A stretch of 64,000 bases of DNA from Selenomonas sputigena_A (GTDB lineage Bacteria > Bacillota > Negativicutes > Selenomonadales > Selenomonadaceae): contig NZ_CP194411.1 of NCBI RefSeq assembly GCF_051603425.1, positions 124,001 to 188,000 on the forward strand. The letters run 5' to 3'. A program made the position numbers and the translations under genes. This document shows positions 60,650-64,000 of the stretch, one piece after another (position 1 is the first letter of the stretch; each line of letters starts with the position of its first letter). A model generated the notes under the pieces. The model was not told the origin of the DNA. It saw only the letters and a list, made by a program, of their open reading frames with translations, and did no database searches.

Positions 60650-60735
60650 GACGCATTTGTCGCTGATCCCATCATAAAGCCCGAAGGATTCCGCACGCCG
60701 AATGTGATGTATGGATTCTCCTTCGGTAAAATTCT
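60650..60735 (+). pseudogene. TpsB C-terminal remnant
   Basis: Reads DAFVADPIIKPEGFRTPNVM followed by YGFSFGKIL. It matches the end of the tpsB pseudogene at about 21337-21421 (DVFAAAPIIKPEGFHTPDVT, YGFSLGLKF). Only the last barrel strands remain; the nucleotide match is also evident (CCCATCATAAA, CCCGAAGGATTCC). Confidence 0.8.
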
Positions 60736-60745
60736 AAATAAGCCT

Positions 60746-60775
60746 AAAAAAAAGGGGGCGCTGCCCCTCTTTTTT
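60746..60775 (+). terminator. Terminator after the TpsB remnant
   Basis: AAAAAAAAGGGGGC-GCT-GCCCCTCTTTTTT. An A-tract, 6-bp GC stem and T6 make it potentially bidirectional. Confidence 0.8.
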
Positions 60776-61006
60776 CATGCCACTACGACAATCTTAGCAG
60801 AGCGATTCAGAAGTGTGCTCCGTGCTAATGGATTTGTCGGCGCGAAGCGAGCGAAAAAGATCTGCCAAGATGGCGGTGCTGAAATTATCAGTGCTTCCTT
60901 AATGCTGCCCCACAAGATTTTCCTTGCAGAGCATCATAAAGCATCAAAAGTTTTTCCAAATATGGTATCATATCTATAGGTAATGATTCAAGAAAGGAGC
61001 CCTTCT
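60776..61006. other. Gap without recognised gene before thrE copy 2
   Basis: About 230 nt. A frame running through from the TpsB remnant to 60979 continues over the terminator hairpin and shows no family resemblance. TATCAT at 60965-60970 could be a -10 element of the second thrE, with no good -35. Confidence 0.4.
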
Positions 61007-62338
61007 ATGGAACAGTCGAAAGAACACGTCCTCACGCATGCCTTTTCGCAAGTCATCTACAAAATGCATCTCATCCTGCGTGTCGCAAGAATCCTGATGG
61101 AAAACGGCGCCGATTCTGACCGCACGGCGCAGTACATCATGCGCACAGCAGCCTATATGGGCATACCGCCCGAAAATGTCAGCTGCCACATCTCCTACAC
61201 GACCATCATGCTGAACATCAAGGACGAGGAACGCACCTACACGAGATTCAGCAAATGTCGCACACACCGCGTGAACATGTTCCTCCTCTCCGGCGTGAGC
61301 CGTATGATTTGGCGTGCCATGCGCGACGCCTGGTCACTGGAAGTCTTTGAGCAAGGCCTGGATAAGCTGCTGCTGCGCGCCAATCCTTACGGCAGCTTCA
61401 TGACCGCCTTGGGTGCAAGCTTTGCCTGCGCCGGCTCTTGCGCTCTTTTCGGCTGCGACCTCCCAGCTTTTTTCATCACGGCTTTCTGTGCCTTCCTTGG
61501 CTTCTATGCGCGCCGTTTCTGCAACGAAAACGGCTTCAACGGCTATGCGGGAATCGCGATCGCCGCCTTTACGGCAACCTTCGCAGCCGTCTTGCTGGAA
61601 AACCTGCATCTCTCCCATACGCCCATGCTCCCCATCGTCGCCTGCACCCTCTTTATCGTACCCGGCGTGCCGCTCATCAATGCGGCCAACGATCTCTTGA
61701 ACCATTTCATCACATCGGGCATGACGCGCGCCTTCGACACCCTGCTGATCGTCGGAAGCGTGGCCTTCGGCATGGCCGTTGCCCTGCGCCTCGGTTATAT
61801 CACGGAATTTGCCGCCGTAAATCTCAGTCCCGGAGAAATCTACCTTTATCATCCGCTGGCCGCCGCTGTCGCAGCCGGAGGTTTTTCCATGATCTTCAAT
61901 GTCCCGAAACGCTTGCTCTGGGTCGTCTGTATCGGCGGTATCATCACCATTCTGCTGCGCAACATCTGCATGTTTGAATTTGGCATGAGCCAGGCGGCAG
62001 GCACCTTCCTCGGCTCTGCTGTGGTAGGCGTCATAGCACTGCAGGCAATTCATTGGTTCCATACGCCGAACATCGTCCTGACGATTCCTTCCGCCATCCC
62101 TCTTGTCCCGGGTATTTTACTCTACCGCTTTTTCGTCACCCTGCTTGACATCAACAATGTCAGCGCCGAAGCTCTCCTAAACGCCATGAGAAACGGCATA
62201 GAAGGAGCAACCATCATCATCGGCATCGCAGTCGGTGTTGCCATCCCCAGCATCTTCTGGTCACGTCAGATACAAAGGAACAAAAACAATCAGCAGAAGA
62301 AACTCCTGGCTTCAAGATTTGTAGATCAAGAAGACTAG
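61007..62338 (+). CDS. ThrE-type threonine/serine exporter, copy 2
   Basis: 443 residues, exactly as long as copy 1 and similar throughout: ILMENGADSDRTAQYIMRTA, NVSCHISYTTIMLN, VPGVPLINAANDLLNHFITS, TIPSAIPLVPGILLYRFF and the shared C-terminus KKLLASRFVDQED. The ATG at 61007 has AAGGAG seven bases upstream; an earlier ATG at 60983 is not used. A tandem duplicate separated from copy 1 by about 1 kb of toxin-island remnant. Confidence 0.9.
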   Translation: MEQSKEHVLTHAFSQVIYKMHLILRVARILMENGADSDRTAQYIMRTAAYMGIPPENVSCHISYTTIMLNIKDEERTYTRFSKCRTHRVNMFLLSGVSRMIWRAMRDAWSLEVFEQGLDKLLLRANPYGSFMTALGASFACAGSCALFGCDLPAFFITAFCAFLGFYARRFCNENGFNGYAGIAIAAFTATFAAVLLENLHLSHTPMLPIVACTLFIVPGVPLINAANDLLNHFITSGMTRAFDTLLIVGSVAFGMAVALRLGYITEFAAVNLSPGEIYLYHPLAAAVAAGGFSMIFNVPKRLLWVVCIGGIITILLRNICMFEFGMSQAAGTFLGSAVVGVIALQAIHWFHTPNIVLTIPSAIPLVPGILLYRFFVTLLDINNVSAEALLNAMRNGIEGATIIIGIAVGVAIPSIFWSRQIQRNKNNQQKKLLASRFVDQED

Positions 62339-62347
62339 CGGGAACGA

Positions 62348-62506
62348 TCAGCTCTGCTCTGCCTCATACTCCTCGAGATCGGCGAGAAGTCCCTGCAAAG
62401 CCCTCTGAGCGACGGCAATAGGACAGTCCGGGGAACAGATCTCACAGTGGCCGCAGCACTCTTTGACGCTCTCTATAGCCTTTTTCACCTTTTCCGATTG
62501 CAGCAT
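62348..62506 (-). CDS. Small cysteine-rich protein
   Basis: 52 residues from an ATG with AAAGGAG upstream: LQSEKVKKAIESVKECCGHC followed by EICSPDCPIAVAQRALQGLL and an acidic end. Five cysteines within 12 residues (CCGHCEICSPDC) suggest metal or Fe-S binding. Family unknown to me. Convergent with thrE copy 2 and downstream of the tRNA cluster terminator. Confidence 0.6.
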   Translation of the reverse strand: MLQSEKVKKAIESVKECCGHCEICSPDCPIAVAQRALQGLLADLEEYEAEQS

Positions 62507-62550
62507 ATTTGTCTCCTTTCTTGCACCCGACAGGAAGTAAAACATAGGAT

Positions 62551-62579
62551 GAAAAAAAGCCCGGCTTTTGCCGGGCTTT
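62551..62579 (-). terminator. Terminator of the rRNA/tRNA operon
   Basis: Minus strand GCCCGGC-AAAA-GCCGGGC (62559-62576) followed by seven T residues, just after the last tRNA. Confidence 0.9.
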
Positions 62580-62589
62580 AACATTCAAG

Positions 62590-62675
62590 TGGTGCGGTTG
62601 ATGGGACTTGAACCCATACGTCTTGTGAACACTACCCCCTCAAGATAGCGCGTCTGCCAGTTCCGCCACAACCGC
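62590..62675 (-). tRNA. tRNA-Leu (GAG)
   Basis: Acceptor GCGGTTG/CAACCGC, anticodon loop TTGAGGG in stem CTATC/GGTAG, long variable arm, encoded CCA. Last gene of the rRNA-tRNA operon. Confidence 0.93.
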
Positions 62676-62706
62676 ATGATAAGATATGAAATTGGAAAAG
62701 AGGATA

Positions 62707-62792
62707 TGGTGCGGTCGAGAGGACTTGAACCTCCACGATGTCGCCATCACTAGCGCCTGAAGCTAGCGCGTCTGCCATTCCGCCACGACCGC
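62707..62792 (-). tRNA. tRNA-Leu (CAG)
   Basis: Acceptor GCGGTCG/CGACCGC, anticodon loop TTCAGGC in stem CTAGC/GCTAG, long variable arm, encoded CCA. Confidence 0.95.
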
Positions 62793-62821
62793 ATGATGAA
62801 ATTTTTGGCGACATTTCTAGG

Positions 62822-62910
62822 TGGTGCCGAGGACCGGAATCGAACCGGTATGGTTGTCACCAACCGGGGGATTTTAAGTCCCCTGCGTCTGCCAGTTCCG
62901 CCACCCCGGC
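62822..62910 (-). tRNA. tRNA-Leu (TAA)
   Basis: Acceptor GCCGGGG/CCTCGGC, anticodon loop CTTAAAA in stem GGGGA/TCCCC, long variable arm, encoded CCA. Confidence 0.95.
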
Positions 62911-62922
62911 ATACAAAATAAA

Positions 62923-62996
<74 letters not shown>

Positions 62997-63008
62997 ATCT
63001 AGGCTAAG

Positions 63009-63084
63009 TGGAGCTGGCGAGAAGAATCGAACTCCCAACCTGCTGATTACAAGTCAGCTGCTCTGCCTATTGAGCTACACCAGC
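63009..63084 (-). tRNA. tRNA-Thr (TGT)
   Basis: Acceptor GCTGGTG/CGCCAGC, anticodon loop CTTGTAA in stem GCTGA/TCAGC, encoded CCA. Confidence 0.95.
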
Positions 63085-63092
63085 AAAAGAAG

Positions 63093-63168
63093 TGGTGCCT
63101 CAGGACGGAATCGAACCGCCGACACGGGGATTTTCAGTCCCCTGCTCTACCAACTGAGCTACCGAGGC
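63093..63168 (-). tRNA. tRNA-Phe (GAA)
   Basis: Acceptor GCCTCGG/CTGAGGC, anticodon loop CTGAAAA in stem GGGGA/TCCCC, encoded CCA. Confidence 0.95.
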
Positions 63169-63173
63169 ATAAA

Positions 63174-63250
63174 TGGCGACCCGAAGGGGACTTGAACCCC
63201 TGACCTCCGCCGTGACAGGGCGGCATTCTAACCAACTAAACTACCGGGCC
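63174..63250 (-). tRNA. tRNA-Asp (GTC)
   Basis: Acceptor GGCCCGG/TCGGGTC, anticodon loop CTGTCAC in stem CCGCC/GGCGG, encoded CCA. Confidence 0.95.
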
Positions 63251-63254
63251 ACGT

Positions 63255-63330
63255 TGGTGGGCGATAACAGGATCGAACTGCTGACATCCTGCTTGTAAGG
63301 CAGGCGCTCTCCCAGCTGAGCTAATCGCCC
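63255..63330 (-). tRNA. tRNA-Val (TAC)
   Basis: Acceptor GGGCGAT/ATCGCCC, anticodon loop CTTACAA in stem CCTGC/GCAGG, encoded CCA. Confidence 0.95.
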
Positions 63331-63407
63331 GCGACAAGGCTTTGCGTCTCCTCCAAACTGGGGAAAGAGACTTTATAGACAACCCATAATAAGGTATATC
63401 TGACAAA

Positions 63408-63483
63408 TGGTGACCCACCGGGGACTCGAACCCCGAACCTGCTGATTAAGAGTCAGATGCTCTACCAATTGAGCTAGTGAGTC
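63408..63483 (-). tRNA. tRNA-Lys (CTT)
   Basis: Acceptor GACTCAC/GTGGGTC, anticodon loop CTCTTAA, T-loop GGTTCGAGTCC, encoded CCA. Confidence 0.94.
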
Positions 63484-63525
63484 ATGGGCAGTGATGGTCT
63501 GAGCCAGTCACTAGATAAGCCACCG

Positions 63526-63601
63526 TGGTGGCTCACCCGGGGGTCGAACCCGGGACAACCTGATTAAAAGTCAGGTGCTCTACCAACTGAGCTAGTGAAC
63601 C
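63526..63601 (-). tRNA. tRNA-Lys (TTT)
   Basis: Acceptor GGTTCAC/GTGAGCC, anticodon loop CTTTTAA in stem CCTGA/TCAGG, encoded CCA. Confidence 0.95.
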
Positions 63602-63605
63602 ATAC

Positions 63606-63681
63606 TGGCTGGGGTAGCTGGACTCGAACCAACGATGCGGGAGTCAAAGTCCCGTGCCTTAACCGACTTGGCTATACCCCA
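63606..63681 (-). tRNA. tRNA-Gln (TTG)
   Basis: Acceptor TGGGGTA/TACCCCA, anticodon loop CTTTGAC in stem CGGGA/TCCCG, encoded CCA. Confidence 0.95.
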
Positions 63682-63699
63682 ATTACCCCAGGGGTAAAA

Positions 63700-63775
63700 T
63701 GGCTCCTCGAGCAGGATTCGAACCTGCGACAACCTGATTAACAGTCAGGCGCTCTACCTACTGAGCTATCGAGGA
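63700..63775 (-). tRNA. tRNA-Asn (GTT)
   Basis: Identical to the copy at 51721-51796; anticodon loop CTGTTAA, encoded CCA. First tRNA after the 5S rRNA. Confidence 0.95.
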
Positions 63776-63780
63776 ATAAA

Positions 63781-63896
63781 ACCAGCAGCTTTCTATCCTC
63801 CCAGGTCGTCTCCAACCAAGTACTTTCGACGTATGAGTGCTTAACGACTGTGTTCGGGATGGGAACAGGTGGAACCACTCAGCTATCGCCACTGGA
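63781..63896 (-). rRNA. 5S ribosomal RNA
   Basis: Minus strand TCCAGTGGCGATAGCTGAGT at the 5' side, CCACCTGTTCCCATCCCGAA and CACAGTCGTTAAGC (conserved loop B/C), and a 3' end GAAAGCTGCTGG that pairs with the 5' end. About 116 nt; ends estimated to within a few nt. Confidence 0.93.
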
Positions 63897-64000
63897 TATT
63901 GTTTCGGATGCTGTTGCACCCTCAAAACTATACAGAAGACACGAACATTTTAGGGTGTTGGCGAAACTTAGCGGTCAACGTCAGCCAATCACCTACGCGC
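63897..64000 (-). other. 23S-5S rRNA spacer, possibly the extreme 3' end of 23S
   Basis: The 104 nt upstream of 5S on the minus strand contain no gene I can identify with certainty. The 23S rRNA 3' end is expected at or just beyond the right edge, since the operon order 23S-5S-tRNAs is implied. Confidence 0.5.

Noticed and set aside
60704..60979. 91-codon frame after the second TpsB remnant
   Set aside because: It reads through a strong terminator hairpin and continues the remnant frame; nothing supports translation.

Overview
The window looks like a chromosomal segment of a Negativicutes bacterium, most likely a Selenomonas-type member of the Selenomonadaceae. The base composition is moderately GC-rich and Firmicutes-type Shine-Dalgarno sequences sit before nearly every gene. 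Outer-membrane functions typical of diderm Firmicutes are present (an LptA-like protein and TpsA/TpsB two-partner secretion parts). There is also a protein-tyrosine-phosphatase-like phytase of the kind known from Selenomonas, and a trimeric [FeFe]-hydrogenase. The assignment rests on recognising protein families, not on a database search.

Layout. 0-15 kb: tsf-rpsB, then shikimate-pathway genes (aroB, aroK, aroC, aroE) that flank an 11-gene type IV pilus/transformation-pilus cluster. The cluster holds pilB, pilT, pilC, five pseudopilins, a minimal prepilin peptidase, a PilM-PilN fusion and a PilO-like protein. A lone trpD with its own promoter and terminator follows. 15.4-23.7 kb: a decayed polymorphic-toxin (CDI/two-partner-secretion) island. 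It has a collapsed TpsA N-terminus, a headless TpsA C-terminus carrying a large toxin domain, a TpsB broken by two frameshifts, scattered haemagglutinin-module remnants and at least five AT-rich immunity-like genes. 23.7-32.3 kb: a DUF1848 protein, ilvE, phytase, and a YbhGFSR-like ABC-2 exporter. 32.4-40.2 kb: hslU, hslV, trmFO, topA, dprA, folB and a stand-alone domain like the N-terminus of clostridial dihydropteroate synthases, all on the minus strand. 40.3-47.4 kb: an NlpC/P60 hydrolase under a c-di-AMP (ydaO-type) riboswitch, RNase P RNA directly upstream of it, a Nif3-family gene, trmK, rpoD, dnaG and a dNTPase. 47.5-54.8 kb: lptA-like, trpB, an M48 protease, a multi-zinc-ribbon protein, tRNA-Glu and tRNA-Asn, rpiB, rpsT, a glutaredoxin-like protein, a metallophosphoesterase and a small HTH-like protein. 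55-62.5 kb: hydC-hydB-hydA, then two thrE-type exporters of identical length that flank a second small toxin-island remnant. 62.5-64 kb: the distal end of an rRNA operon on the minus strand (5S rRNA and twelve tRNAs) ending in a terminator.

How it works together. The housekeeping blocks are compact, with many overlaps of 1-17 nt, frequent TTG/GTG starts and sigma-70 promoters with 17-nt spacers. The most unusual content is the toxin island. Its GC-rich haemagglutinin segments alternate with AT-rich toxin and immunity cassettes, and module fragments recur at several places, which suggests repeated toxin replacement followed by decay of the secretion apparatus. A tpsB 3'-end remnant with a neighbouring immunity-like gene 39 kb away, between the two thrE copies, shows that the system has been present at more than one site.
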